Positions 21,151-33,515 of a stretch of 64,000 nucleotides of DNA are shown in pieces. The first letter of the stretch is position 1. Every line of letters begins with the position of its first letter. The stretch comes from Culex pipiens pallens (lineage: Eukaryota; Arthropoda; Insecta; Diptera; Culicidae): assembly GCF_016801865.2 (NCBI RefSeq), contig NC_068937.1, positions 138,210,455 through 138,274,454 on the forward strand, in the 5' to 3' direction. A program made the position numbers and the translations under genes. A model generated the notes under the pieces. That model was not told the DNA's origin. It saw nothing but the letters and a program-made list of their open reading frames with translations, and did not search any database.

Positions 21151-24100
21151 ATATGTGATGACACCATTAAGAAGAAAACCATTTTTAATTCACCAAAATT
21201 GATCAAATAAAACCCAATAAAAAAATATAATAATCATCCACATTCCAAAAAATAAACAGTTTTTTTAAACAGCACCCCTCCTTTGTTCAATGTTTGAACT
21301 TAAAAATAACTTTCACAAGCCTGAATCTCTTCATTAAAAGCTGAATTCTATATTAAGTTGAAATAAAATGCATTTTCAAACGTTCACTAAGCTCATTACA
21401 TCAATATAACAAAAGCAAACATATTTCGCTCATGGTAATTAGCCCCATTCACTGTCCTTAGCATAATTGATTGCTGCGCACAATTACGTCCAAACGAAAA
21501 TCAAAACAACAAAGTACTCACATCGAACGTTTGCACTAGATTAGTGATCGCACAGTTTAATCACTCGTGCACAACAATTGCATCACGCACGTGCCGTACC
21601 ACTCACGAGGGAATAATAATTCATGGCCCCTTTCAAAACTTGAGCCGCGACAATAGCCATGATTGACCTCACGTCGCGTTTTTTTTTTTGTTTTATCATT
21701 TTCTGAACGAACAAAATTGAAATGATGAAAATCGCTCTCCACTCCACTCACACACACGATACATTCATTAAAATCACTTAATCTGACTTTACCGAGCAAC
21801 GTCCACAATGGTCCACGCGAATAAATAATTCGTCACGATGCCCGGGACAGCAGCGCGGGCCGGGAATTCATAGAGGAATCATCCCCCGCTCGCCCCCACC
21901 ACGTTGGATTACCATTTTCATTTGGCCACTTTTTGCACGGATGAAGGATAATCCGGAATGAAGGGAGCACGACGGCGGCAGCAGCAGGGGACGGTTTTAT
22001 TTTGTTTTATTAAACAAACGTGAGCTCAACCTCTCGAACAAACAATGAACCAACAGTCGACGAAGTCGACGGTCCGGCTACAGCCCCGATCCCCTCGCAG
22101 ATTCCGACACCGCAATAAAAACAAACACTCTGAAAATTAATGAATATGTTTCTTATATTTGCCCTCCATATTGCGTACGTCATCGAAAACAATAAGTTTC
22201 GATGTTGTTTCAACCTCCCGTGGCGTCGGACGCGACGCCGTGATCCTTCCGGAACGGGGAGAGAAAAAAAAATCCACTTTTGTTTTCATTTTCCCTCACC
22301 CACACACCGCAAATTGTTATTTCGACGGAAGCCTGCGAGGGAGTCGTCACACGCGCGCGCCAGTCGAATTTCGCCGCCCTAAATGTGGAACATAAAATTG
22401 TCGACCCACAATCATGACAGCCACCCACCTTGGCACACTCCCGAGTAGGTGGGAGCATTTGAATGAGAGCACATTTTGCACGAGTCGCGAGTGAAGTGCG
22501 CAAATTGACGTGGTAACTCGACAGCGCACTTTTGAGTGTCAAATGTTGGGTGAAGTTCGGAAATTGACAACTTTTGCCGACAAATTAGATCAACTCGCGG
22601 TAGATTTCTGCTCGTGATCAACGAGACCACGAGTAGACAAATGGAGCCATCGTCGCACAGCATCACCGTGTTCGATCGGTTGGAAACCGAAACCACCACC
22701 TCTCCCCCACGTTACCAAGTCAACCAGCTTTCGTCGGAAAAGTGAACCTTACCCGGGAGCCTCCGAGGCAGATTAAAAGCAAGAAAATGGCCCACATAAG
22801 CCTACGGTCGGAAATGGGATGCTGCGGAGCGCCAGTTTGGGGAAATTTACGATAATTTGACGACACACCGACGATGGGGCCATTTTGAAGAAGTGTGATT
22901 TGGGGGAATGTCTGCGACAAATGTAGCCGGTCGGATTAGCAATGATTAGCTGGTGCTTTTAACTGTATCGATTCCGGCGAAAATAAAGGATTAAATGAGG
23001 TTAAGGCTGTTCGGAAGACTCGTTTAGTATCAAAAATTATGTGTTCTCTTTAGCAAATGAAGTGCCTTGGGGGATGATTTTCCCGAGAACGTTTTTCTTT
23101 AAACGGATCATCACGGCTCGGTTGTTTGCTACGCTGAAAACTCTGAAAATAATGCCAAACAAAGAGTCCTTCCAGGAAGCACGGAATAAACCAAAGCTCA
23201 TTTTCATGGAATTATCATGCCCGCGTGGGTGAGTGCACAAAAAGTCTCCCTTATTACCGTCAGGTACTTTTCCAATAATGTTAATCCGGGCAGCTTTTCT
23301 GCTCTCAGCACACACAGTTGCAGCACGGTCAGCGGAGCTTTGTGCAGCAAACTTTATTAATTACGTTAACTCCATCTCGAAGCGCGCACTGCAAATTCTT
23401 GTTTGCCATCCATTTACTGTCTTAATTTCGCATGAAAAATGAACTAAGCTTGGAGAAATATTTGCCCACCCCGTCTGCCCCAAATCCGATTACGGTGTGC
23501 TGGAAATTTCCCCCCCTCAGGGCGCTGCTACCTTAAGGCGAGCTAAAAATTTCCACAAAAAAGGGGAGCCGAATTAAATTTCTTCCACTCGGGGAAGCAT
23601 TCGCCGATTCGCGGGAAGTTGTACATTTATTTTTCAACATTCTCCCTCGCACCGGGCTTCCGCTTACAATCACAAAATTTGAGAGATAATTGTCAAAATA
23701 AAATCAAGATAATCCTCCCCGCGCGCGCACTCCCATTGTGTCCGCTCTCGGGCGTGAAAGGAAAGCCCAACAATGGCGTCAAGAAGACGCTCGGAAGGAC
23801 ACACAAAGGCGTCAGGAAAATGAAGGAGGTCCTTGGCAAGATAAAAAGAAAATCATCAAAAAGAAAATAACAAAAGCGAACACACAATTGGCGAAGGTCA
23901 CAATTTTTAACTGTGCAGACTGTTTTGCAGCCTTGAAACGTCTTTTCTGAGATATTAAATCCCGACGAAAATTAAAGAGTCCGAAGGTCTCTGGTTTAGA
24001 ACTAATTTTCAGCACTCGAGAAAATTTCGCCAGACGAAAGTCGAGAAGCGAGTGTGAGTGTGAGTGGAGACCGTGTGGAAAAGCAAAAGACAGAGCAATA

Positions 24101-25266
24101 CATTTCACTCCAAACGGCTTCGATAAAATAAGAAGCTGTAAATCTCCACTTTTAAACACTGTCTTTTGCGCTTGCTGATTCCGATTCGTCTCTAGAGTAA
24201 CTGGACCATATTTTAAAATTTACTATGTTTCTCAAAACATGGTTGCCCTATTTAACTTTCATTGCGGATTTTTTCACTCAAGGTATTGGATGCTCTGCTC
24301 TGTTTTTTTTAAATTTTTTTTTCTTCCCCTCCCGCCCCAAGGAGCGATGGTTTCCGTCGTCAAAGAGATTCTTTTCTCGCACATAATATGTTGGGCGAGT
24401 GTTGATTTTGGAGCGTTTACTGAAGTGGAAACGGGCACTCGGATTCGACATCACAAATCTCTGCTTCTCGCAGTTGACTGTGGGAAGCGAGAATAAAATG
24501 CTTTCAAAAAAAAAAATGGTGAAATGGATTTGGAATTTAAATTGCATTCTGTGCGAGGGCGATGGAGACGCCCGGCGTCTTGCAAAATTAGACTAGAGTT
24601 TGATTGTGAACTTTTTGAAAAAAAAAATGTAACCGAAACAAAACTATGTCAAACATGGTTCATTGTTTCTGGAAGGAAACGTCTCTATAATAAAGTGAAC
24701 ACATGAAAAATCGCTGTAACTTTCATGACGCTTCGTAAGATTAGTTTATCTTGTTACTTTTTGACATTTAATTTTGATATTATCGTCCCAACCAAGGAAG
24801 AAGTACGTATTTTTGACGAGATACGTTTATTCCATATTTGCATTCGCATCTTAGCGAATTGCGGACTGGATTTCGTCATGTTTATATGATGACAATGCAG
24901 TACAGAACAAGATACTTTTTTCATATTTGCCGGAAACCATTTAAATCAGAGTGGCCACCAAATTTCAGTTATCAAATTCTTTCTTTCCCCGGTTTCCTCC
25001 CAAAACGATAAGGAATTTTCCCAGAAATGTTTTAACGGTCAAAACCAAGCCGTTTTTGCTCGATTTTCAATGCAACCCCCTATTTTGCTAAACCTTGAGG
25101 CTTTCATCTGCATGCCCTTGAATTTTTCTAAACTCAATATCAATAAAATATGATTTTTTAGGGATACAAAATTTGAAACAAATAATGCAAATACTTTTCA
25201 ATGTTTGTGCTATTTTTACAAAGAATTAGATATTTCTTATATAGTATTGAAAAAATGCTTTAAAAG
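21151..25266. other. Long single-copy-like noncoding stretch
   Basis: Mostly GC-balanced from about 21400 to 24700 with many short frames on both strands. Local oddities are a GTCGACGAAGTCGAC palindrome near 22060 and GCGCGC runs near 22350 and 23720. No exon with splice sites and recognisable protein, no RNA gene and no transposon ends were found. It may be intronic or regulatory DNA of a gene outside the window. Confidence 0.4.
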
Positions 25267-25487
25267 TACAGTCATCCCTCATATTCGGAACCGTTTACAG
25301 ATCGGACAATGTTCAAAAAATCATAACAAATCAATAATTGAACTTAACGATTCGCTTTTACCTTCATTTCAAAGCTTTTCTTGTGACCTTTCAAATTTTG
25401 TATCGAACAACTGCAAATTTTAACTTTTATATCAAGTTGTTGAAGAAAAACTAACTTTATCCACCTATGTGGTTGATGCCTTCCTCA

Positions 25488-26876
25488 CTTTTAACCAACA
25501 ATGGGTAATATGAGTGGTTTGAACACATATTTCAGCTATTTTTTTAGGTCCAGAAAAATAAGTACACAGATATAACTTAAGTGGTCAGAACACGAGACAG
25601 AGTTGTCAGATCATCAATTTTGTGGACTCGTTAGAAAGGATTTTCGATTCCCTAACCAACAATGGGTTGGATGATGGATCCGGACATAGTTTACATGCAT
25701 TTAAGTGAGATCCGGCTTCAAAAAAGTACATCAATATCACTTGAGTGGTCATAACTCGAAACAGGGTTGCCAGATCTTCAATGATGTGGACTCATTAGAA
25801 AGATCTCTCGATTACCTAACCAACGATGGGTCGGATGATGGATCCGGATATAGTTTACATGCATTTAGGTGAGATCCGGCTTCAAAAAAGTACATAAATA
25901 TCACTTAAGTGGTCATAACTCGAGATAGGGTTGCCAGATCTTCAATGTTGTGGACTCGTTGGAAAGGTCTTTCGATTACCTAACCAACGATGGGTTGGAT
26001 GATGGATCCGGACATCGTTTACATGCATATAAATGAGATCCGGCTTCAAAAAAGTACATAAATATCACTTAAGTGGTCATAACTCGAGACAGGGTTGCCA
26101 GATCTTCAATGATGTGGACTCGTTGGAAAGGTCTCTCGATTACCTAACCAATGATTGGTCGGATGATGGATCCGGACATCGTTTACATGCATTTAGGTGA
26201 GATCCGGCTTCAAAAAAGTACATAAATATCACTTAAGTGGTCATAACTCGAGACAGGGTTGCCAGATCTTCAATGATGTGGACTCGTTAGAAAGGTCTCT
26301 CGATTACCTAACCAACGATGGGTTGGGTGATGGTTCAGGACATCGTTTACATGCTTTTAGGTGAGATCCGTCTTCAAAAAGTACATAAATATCACTTAAG
26401 TGGTCATAACTCGAGATAGGGTTGCCAGATCTTCAATGTTGTGGACTCGTTGGAAAGGTTTTTCGATTACCTAACCAACAATGGGTCGGATGATGGATCC
26501 GGATATAGTTTACATGCATTTAAGTGAGATCCGGCTTCAAAAAAGTACATAAATATCACTTAAGTGGTCATAACTCGAGACAGGGTTGCCAGATCTTCAA
26601 TGTTTTGAACTCATTGGAAAGGTCTTTTGATTATCTAACCAACAATGGGTCGTATGATGGATCCGTACATAGTTTACATACATTTAAGTGAGATCCGGCT
26701 TCAAAAAAGTACATAAATATTACTTAAGTGGTCATAACTTGAGACAGGGTTGCCAGATCTTCAATGTTTAAAAATCATTGGAAAGGTCTTTTGATTACCT
26801 AACCAACGATGGGTTGGATGATGGATCTGGACATACTTTAAATGCATTTAAGTGAGATCCGGCATCAAAATTCCAG
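25488..26876. repeat. Tandem array, eight 164-bp units plus partial ends
   Basis: The anchor GTGGTCA.AAC begins at 25581, 25745, 25909, 26073, 26237, 26400, 26564 and 26728, a spacing of 164 (once 163). Each unit holds GGGTTGCCAGATCTTCAATG, AACCAAC.ATGGGT, ATGGATCCGGACAT and GAGATCCGGCTTCAAAAAAG. Inner units are most alike and the first and last are the most diverged, as expected for unequal exchange. Confidence 0.92.
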
Positions 26877-27057
26877 CACCCGATTCGCAACTTTGACACT
26901 TTTTTATACGTAACTTTTGAAATACTTATCGGATCTTCAAACAATTCAATAGTGCAGTATGGGGCACCAAACCGGACCGAATGCAACTTGTTTGACTCAA
27001 ATCGGATCAGCCAGTGCCGAGAAAACTTGGCAAGAATTTTGAGCACCAAGGGGAATA

Positions 27058-27083
27058 CGCACACACATACACACACACACACA
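27058..27083. repeat. (CA)n microsatellite
   Basis: A slightly interrupted CA run located near the 3' tail of the surrounding element. Confidence 0.85.
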
Positions 27084-27660
27084 GACATTTGTTCAGTTTT
27101 CGATTCTGAGTCGATAGGTATACATGAATATAGGTCTACGAGCTGTTTTTCAAAAGTTACTTTTTCGAGCAGGATTATAGCCTTACCTCAGTGAGGAAGG
27201 CAAAACTTTAACCCTTGAAATCCACAACTTCGGAACACTTTTTTCTTACGGATGTAAACAAGCTAAGATATGGTTTAGAAACGCTCTGATAACTATTTCT
27301 GTGAAAATATCAGTTAAATTCAGATGTTTCACAATTGTGGGAGGCACAATAACATCCCACAATCATGGAACATGCAATTTGAAGGCAGTATTTTGCTGCT
27401 CTGAATGAAATAGTCTTGAGATGCATTTTTTTTTTGTTTTTAAAGTACTACCTTTACTAGTGAAATAGCAAGAGAATGTCCAAATTAAGTTCCTAAAAAT
27501 AGTAGGGTCGACGGAAAAGATGCATTTGGCGTGCTATTGACAAATTATCACAAAAGTGTTCCGAATATGTGGGATGACTGTATTGAAAAATCGAAATTTA
27601 GTGAACGATTTTTTTCTGATCGATTTTGTATCTTCGACAAACATTTGGGTTTTGATGTTA

Positions 27661-27767
27661 AGGGACCATCCATAAACCACAAAGATTTGTTTTGTATGGA
27701 AATTGTCCACGAGCGGGGGGGTTCTGAGATTTCAAAAGAGTGTCCACGTGGTTTCTGAATGGTCCCT
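27661..27767. mobile_element. MITE with AGGGACCATCCATAAACCAC terminus (107 bp)
   Basis: The right end (GTGGTTTCTGAATGGTCCCT) is the imperfect reverse complement of the left. TAAG/AAG-type flanks are visible but no clear target duplication. A weak relic of the same type lies at about 62768-62916 (CGTATTCATAAACCACGCGG .. CCACGTGG). Confidence 0.65.
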
Positions 27768-27971
27768 AAGAATTCTTTAAAAAAAAAGCTTCATTCGAAT
27801 AAATAAATAAAATTACCAAAATTATATTTTTTTATGTATTTTTGAAACAAATTTAAAACTATCAAGAACTTCATTTTGTTATGTTGTATCATTCTAAAAA
27901 CGATAATGACCAAACATTTTGCGAGTAGCTTAACCTACTCTAAAATTTATTTTGCTTTAGATATCTTGAAT

Positions 27972-28267
27972 ACCAAATATTTTTTACAAAAAAAAACTAA
28001 CTAAATCTGACTTATTTCATTTTTATTTTTTTATTTATTTTTTTATTTATTTTTTTTTGTTTGAAATTTTGTATGTTAAAGTTATTACGGATTTTTAGCC
28101 AAAATTTGAGAGTTTTTCCTTACAATTTTTCCATGAAAAAATTGATTCTAAAAATTCCCTATTGCACGAAACATATACAGAAGATACTTATTTTGTGTGT
28201 ATAAAATTTGTTTTGTGTATTCTATGTAAAAGTTTTAATATCTGAAAATTAAAAAAAATCATGAATT
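27972..28267 (+). repeat. Dispersed ~0.29-kb direct repeat, copy A
   Basis: Runs from ACCAAATATTTTTTACAAA through TTTGAAATTTTGTATGTTAA, AATTCCCTATTGCACGAAAC and TATACAGAAGATACTTATTT to CATGAATT. Copy B at 32603-32884 matches it base for base over long stretches in the same orientation. Confidence 0.8.
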
Positions 28268-28706
28268 GAAAATAGGGGAAAACGCATTTTATTCATTTTT
28301 TTTTGTCATAGTCTACTAAATGTAACACCAAACAATTCAGTTTCAACCAACGATTGCACCAGCCGTCCAAATACCCTGCTAATCTGTAATACAGATCTAA
28401 GACAGTCTGAGCTGGTCAAACTCAATTATAAGACTGCAACTTGTTCCATTTATCACTTCCTCGGACAATAAACATACGATTTCCACCCTCGTCAAAATAA
28501 AAATCGTCATTTCCCGAGCTCGCGGCAAGCCAGCGATGCAATATCGATCCCCTTCCCCCTTCATCAAGCAAGAAAACGGCTCCGATGAAAGGCACAGCAC
28601 GACACTGAGCCCGGCCAATAAAACTCTCGACTGGATGGGGGCGGGGAAAGCAGATCCCACTTTCATCGAGAACGATCAAAACGAGATACACGACCGTCAA
28701 GAACCG

Positions 28707-28723
28707 CACACACACACACACAC
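28707..28723. repeat. (CA)n microsatellite
   Basis: Uninterrupted CA run of 17 bases. Confidence 0.85.
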
Positions 28724-31298
28724 GCGTTTCGCCTCCTCACAAGTGTGTACAAGCCAAGTGGAGATTAATAATATTCTTATAAATACTCTCACAATCCCCA
28801 ACCGCTCAAACCTCCATCCAGCAGTTCGTCGTGACTTCGAGTCTGACTTTGTCGGCGGCGCATCATCGTGCAACCAGCACATTATGCTCGGTCGGAACAG
28901 AACGGAACGAAAGTGTTCGTTACAATCAACACCCAATTCTGGTGTAATTAATTTCGGACGATTAGGGCCGCACACAAGGGGCAAAAGGCCGAAGATGCGC
29001 GCCAAGGTGAAGATAAAATGAAAAAAAAACGAGAGCACTTGAGCTCGTTTCTTGAAGGGTATCTTGCCGAGGAGTTCATTTACAGGTTGTTAGAGCGTCT
29101 TCAAATTTGAGTTTGGAAGAGCGAGTTTCTCTCTTCGAAATTTGGACCACCCTACGGTCGACACTTTATTGCGTGCAAACGAACATTGACTAAAGTTGGC
29201 AAACTATAATCGAATATATAAATTTCGAGTTCGTTTTTTTTTTTCGGCGCTACTCACGAATAAAAGAGCTAAATGAGATTGATGTGCGCTCTAAATTAGA
29301 TCGATTCTTGCCTCCATCAACGGAGGAGGACCTGCGGGCCAAGTGCGAGTCGAGTGGCGTTTTTTTTTTTCGTGTTGATGTTGTTGTGCGTTAATTTTTT
29401 CGAGCACGCTCAAGCAGTCGTCGTCACGATTGCTTTGGAGAGTGCGAGCCGCGGCTCAACAACTCGACAAATTCATGACGGCTCAAGTGGGTGAGGAAAA
29501 ACACTTGGAAAAATCCAACGCCACACACACTCACAGGCAGCGCGCACTCGTCACTTAGTCACAGTTAACGATATTTCTCTTAAAATATGGTTGATGCTGC
29601 TTATAAACATACTGAGAGGAGAGCACTTTGGAAAATGGTCCAAGTGTGGCATTTTTGGCGGCTCTTTGAAATCAAGAGCGGGTTCCGAAATAAAAATCGA
29701 AAAAAGAAGGAAACATGAAGTGCATTTAACAAATTACGGCCCTGGGGGAATTTCCAGGGAATGTGATTATATGTGTACATGAGCCGCATACGAGAGGGTA
29801 ATAAAATTGACGAAATCAACCATTTCCACACCCGGACCGGGGAAAACGAATATTGCCAAGAAAGTGCTCGGAAGCGTGAAATCAAAGTCAAGCACCATTT
29901 CGACACTCGGCGTCCCAACGAAAAAGACCGATTACAGTAGCGGGCTTTTCCGCGTGCAAAGTCACTGCCAAATTGGGGTTAAAGTTAAGCCCAAATCAAA
30001 CAAACATACTAAACACGCACGAGGCCACCGATCCCGAGGGGGGAAGAAGGGCGCCTAGAATGACGAATGGTCGCACACGCACCCTTCGCACAGTAGGCCT
30101 CGCCGGCGGGAAGCAAAATACACCCCCGGGGGATGAAGGGATGACGGGGACGAGTGACTTCGCCACAGGCCTGCTGTGACGCGTGGGTTGCCCTGGCAGG
30201 GTTGCTGTTTTGAGGTTTTGTCAGTGGTTGCTGCTGAAATGTAGACACGAGGCTTATTTTGGACCTGCGTAAAGAATTCTTAAACGTAATCATGAAATAT
30301 CAGAGCCATTATTGAAGATTATTAAGTTTAGTCCAAAAGATTTTGAGAAAATTGTCACGTCGTCATTATTAGCAAAATGTGCTATCTTTACTTACAAGTT
30401 AGAGGTCTTTGCTATAACTGCGAAACATATAATTACCTGAAATAAAGAAAAGAAATAAATTAGATTACGGTGGATAGAATCAAAACAACCAGAGTAGAAT
30501 TGGTTTGTGTGTGATTTTGTATAATTTTGTGAGTTATTGTGTTATTGTATCTCTGTCTCTGTTTTTGGGTTGATATTTCGAGATTCTTTCCATTGAAAAA
30601 AAATATCAAAATCAACACAAACACCATCCCTGCTGTCTTCCCGAAAGGACGCAAAGGGTGACGCAGAAAACGGCGGCAAAAGGACACGCACACCCCCACC
30701 CCCTCAGGACCACCCACCCGGACTCTACCCACTACGTGCTTGGGCAACTTCCCTCAGCGGGTGGTGTGGGCGGGGTGGGTTTGCGCGTTGCGTATCAGTT
30801 CAATAACCGTTTTGCCCTTCGACCAGAAGAACTGGCAGCAGATGTCGCGTCGGTCGCGTGAGTCCTGCGTTCGAAACGTGATATCTCTCGGAACGCGCGC
30901 GCTGATAAAGTTGTAACACTTTAATGAGTTTTTCTTTCGGGGAGATTCCCCCCAAATCACACACACACACACAGACTTCGTCTTTAAGACGTGTTGGTGT
31001 CAGCAAAGTAACAAAGTTTTTGCTCCAGACAGGGGGATAACACCGAAACGAGGGTCGTCTAATGACCCTGTGTACAAGCGACTAATGGCAAGATATGTGT
31101 ATAATGAGTCTCATGTTTCTTGCTACTTTTATATTAAATTTCAGGTAAAGTTAACGTGTCACAGACAGTGCCAGGACGACGGTAAGACACGTACGAACAC
31201 ACCCCAAGAAATCCATGCCAAAGTCGATCACCATAATCCCACACCCTAATCGATTCCCAAAAGCCTGCATCAGAATGGCTTACAAATGACTTTCCCCC

Positions 31299-31323
31299 AC
31301 AACACAACACAACACAACACACA
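31299..31323. repeat. (CAACA)n microsatellite
   Basis: Four to five copies of the pentamer ACAAC ending in a short CA run. Confidence 0.85.
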
Positions 31324-31904
31324 CCCTGTGTAAATATATATCATTTCCATAGTTTCGAGTTGATTTTTATTACATTCTGCGCTGTCACCGTGTCGTGAAT
31401 ATCCTTCGTCGTAGATCCTTTTGCGGCACGAAACGGAAGACAACCGACGACGACGGTGCCCTACTGCCTTATTCCCCTGTCATCGAAATTCAATAATGGA
31501 TTTTATTTCAACTCGCGTTCCTTATTGTGCGATGACGACTGCTGGTGGTGCTGTGCAGAGAGGGTCCCTCTTATTGCCCTTGTGCGGTTTCGAACCAGCT
31601 GTCCTACTTTTTATTTATCCTTCGCCTTTGAAAGAATCGAAAACGCGACGACGAAAAAAGGACGATCCTTTTCAAAAGGACCGGCGCGCGGCAGGGATGG
31701 GGAAGATTTACATTCTTGGAATGGTTCTGTTGGAAATTTGTGTTGGTGAATTTCTTAGATATGTGGCATATTTTCCACATTTCAGAACAAATATTTACAA
31801 GATTTGCAAAATTAACATGAACTTCATAAAAAAAAAACTATGTTACAAAGGTTTCAAATCCTGATTATAACAAACTTTTAATTCAATTCAACTCAATATT
31901 TTGT

Positions 31905-32012
31905 GCTTGTGTGTTTGTTGCTGTGTGTGACTGTTTTTGACTATCTGTGACTGTGTGTGATTTTGTGTGACTTTGTGTGATTTTGTGTGACTTTGTGTGA
32001 CTGTGTGTGAGA
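31905..32012. repeat. Minisatellite of GTGTGACTTT-type units
   Basis: About ten imperfect 10-12 base units such as TGTGTGATTT and TGTGTGACTT follow one another. There is no coding meaning. Confidence 0.8.
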
Positions 32013-32602
32013 CAATGTCTTTGTTTCAACCGTTCATGTTCATATGAATTAAGTAATTTTTTCGATCTTTAAGAAATAAAATCTTGAGTCTCCCATCACT
32101 GCTTCCCTCAATAGTGAAAAAAAACAACCCCGATTTAATATCCCCAAAGGTGAAATAGAGCCTTTCTTACAAAATTATGAAACTCAGACATATATATTGA
32201 TGCAAATATTTTTTCAGAAACAGTGAGAATTTTACCTAAAGCTTCGAATCTTTTTAGGCTAAACCCCGAATGCCTTTTTTTTATTTCAGAGGAACATTAT
32301 GGGTCGCAAGTTAATTATATTTAATTAAGAAAAACATATTGGATTGACATTATTAGAAAAAAAGGGTACTCAGTCTTTAATGTTAGTCTATAATTAACCT
32401 AAAAAAAATGTATCGATATTGCACTTTGACGAACTATTATGATAAGCCAGAAAGAACACATTCACGCGCAGCGTAAAACGCGCCAGAGTAAATATTAGTG
32501 TGTAACAAAAATGACTTTTTTGGCGGGCATTCAGGGCAGGGCTTGCGAAATTTCGACTTTGTTTGTGACAACTGACAGAACACTCCAATCGTCTTCACCA
32601 CG

Positions 32603-32884
32603 ACCAAATATTTTTGACAAAAACACTAAATCTGACTGATATCATTTTAATTTTTTATTTATTTTTTTTTCTTTGAAATTTTTTATGTTAAAGTTTTTAC
32701 GGATTTTAGCCAAAATTTGAGGAGTTTTTCCTTGTAATTTTTCCATGAAAAAAATTGATTCTAAAAATTCCCTATTGCACGAAACATATACAGAAGATAC
32801 TTATTTTGAGTGTATAAAATTTGTTTTGCGTATTCTATGTAAAAGTTTAAATATCTGAAAATTTAACATTTTTTTCATGAATTC
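32603..32884 (+). repeat. Dispersed ~0.28-kb direct repeat, copy B
   Basis: Near-identical to 27972-28267, same orientation, 4.6 kb away. It ends at CATGAATT immediately before the CAGGGGCTGG foldback. Confidence 0.8.
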
Positions 32885-32887
32885 ATT

Positions 32888-33515
32888 CAGGGGCTGGTTC
32901 CGGTGGGCGTACTGAGCCCAAATTCCAAACATGAGCTTGATTGGGCGTAACAGGAGCTGGCGCTCCGCCCTTCAATTTTAAATGGGATTTAACCCGCAAA
33001 AAAAGATTTCAGCAAAAATTTCAATTTTTAAGGCACTTTGGCCACCAATGCATTTATCAAAAACATCACTGACGTGTAGGCCAGATCCTTGCGCATCTTT
33101 TGGTATATATATAACATTGAAGTTTCAGCATTCTAGAGCTCCGTACAGGCCTTCAAAGTTTGGCATTTTTCAAAAATAGGCCCCGTTAAAAAAGATATGC
33201 GTCGCCATTTGATTTTGCTGGGGTTATTTTTTCGAAAAATGCTAATCTTTGAAGGTCTGTATCGATCTCCAGGGTGCTCCAAACTTCAATGTTATTTATA
33301 CCAAAAGATGCGCAAGGATCTGAACTACACGCCAGTGATGTTTTTGGTAAACGCATTGATTGCCAAAGTGCCTCAAAAATTAACATTTTTGAAAAAATCT
33401 TTTTTTACGAGTTAAATCCTATTTAAAATTGAAGGCGGAGCGCCAGCTCCCGTTACGCCCAATCAAGCTCATATTTGGAATTTGGGCTCAGTACGCCCAC
33501 CGGAACCAGCCCCTG
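32888..33515. mobile_element. Foldback element with CAGGGGCTGG termini (628 bp)
   Basis: CAGGGGCTGGTTCCGGTGGG at the left is exactly mirrored at the right by CCCACCGGAACCAGCCCCTG. The arms continue complementary through GGGCTCAGTACGCC/GGCGTACTGAGCCC, AGCTTGATTGGGCGTAAC and GGAGCGCCAGCTCC-type segments to a centre near 33202, so nearly the whole element is palindromic. It has no coding frame and no clear target duplication. Confidence 0.85.

Larger units (their letters stand above)
25477..27202. mobile_element. Element with TGCCTTCCTCAC termini carrying a 164-bp tandem array
   Basis: TGCCTTCCTCAC at 25477-25488 is exactly inverted as GTGAGGAAGGCA at 27191-27202. The right part has a CA run and a conserved tail (GATTCTGAGTCGATAGGTAT, AGGATTATAGCCTTACCTCA) of a kind I recall as highly repeated in culicine mosquitoes. 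The left and centre consist of the 164-bp units. Confidence 0.65.
25267..27582. mobile_element. 2.3-kb TIR element (Tc1/mariner-like ends) containing a second element
   Basis: The left end TACAGTCATCCCTCATATTC is mirrored by GAATATGTGGGATGACTGTA ending at 27582, giving a TIR of about 25 bp including CGGAAC. TA at both extremes fits a TA-target element. No transposase frame remains. The interior is mostly occupied by the element at 25477-27202. Superfamily assignment is tentative. Confidence 0.65.
28268..32159. other. Long single-copy-like noncoding stretch with microsatellites
   Basis: GC-balanced sequence from about 28330 to 31850. It contains CA runs at 28707-28723 and 30958-30973, a CAACA pentamer run at 31299-31323 and a GTGTGACTTT-type minisatellite at 31905-32012. 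Open frames up to about 160 residues are present on both strands but show no domain, splice architecture or promoter that I can support. Confidence 0.4.

Noticed and set aside
25488..26876. CRISPR-like regular repeats
   Set aside because: The 164-bp units are contiguous tandem repeats without spacers in a eukaryotic context.
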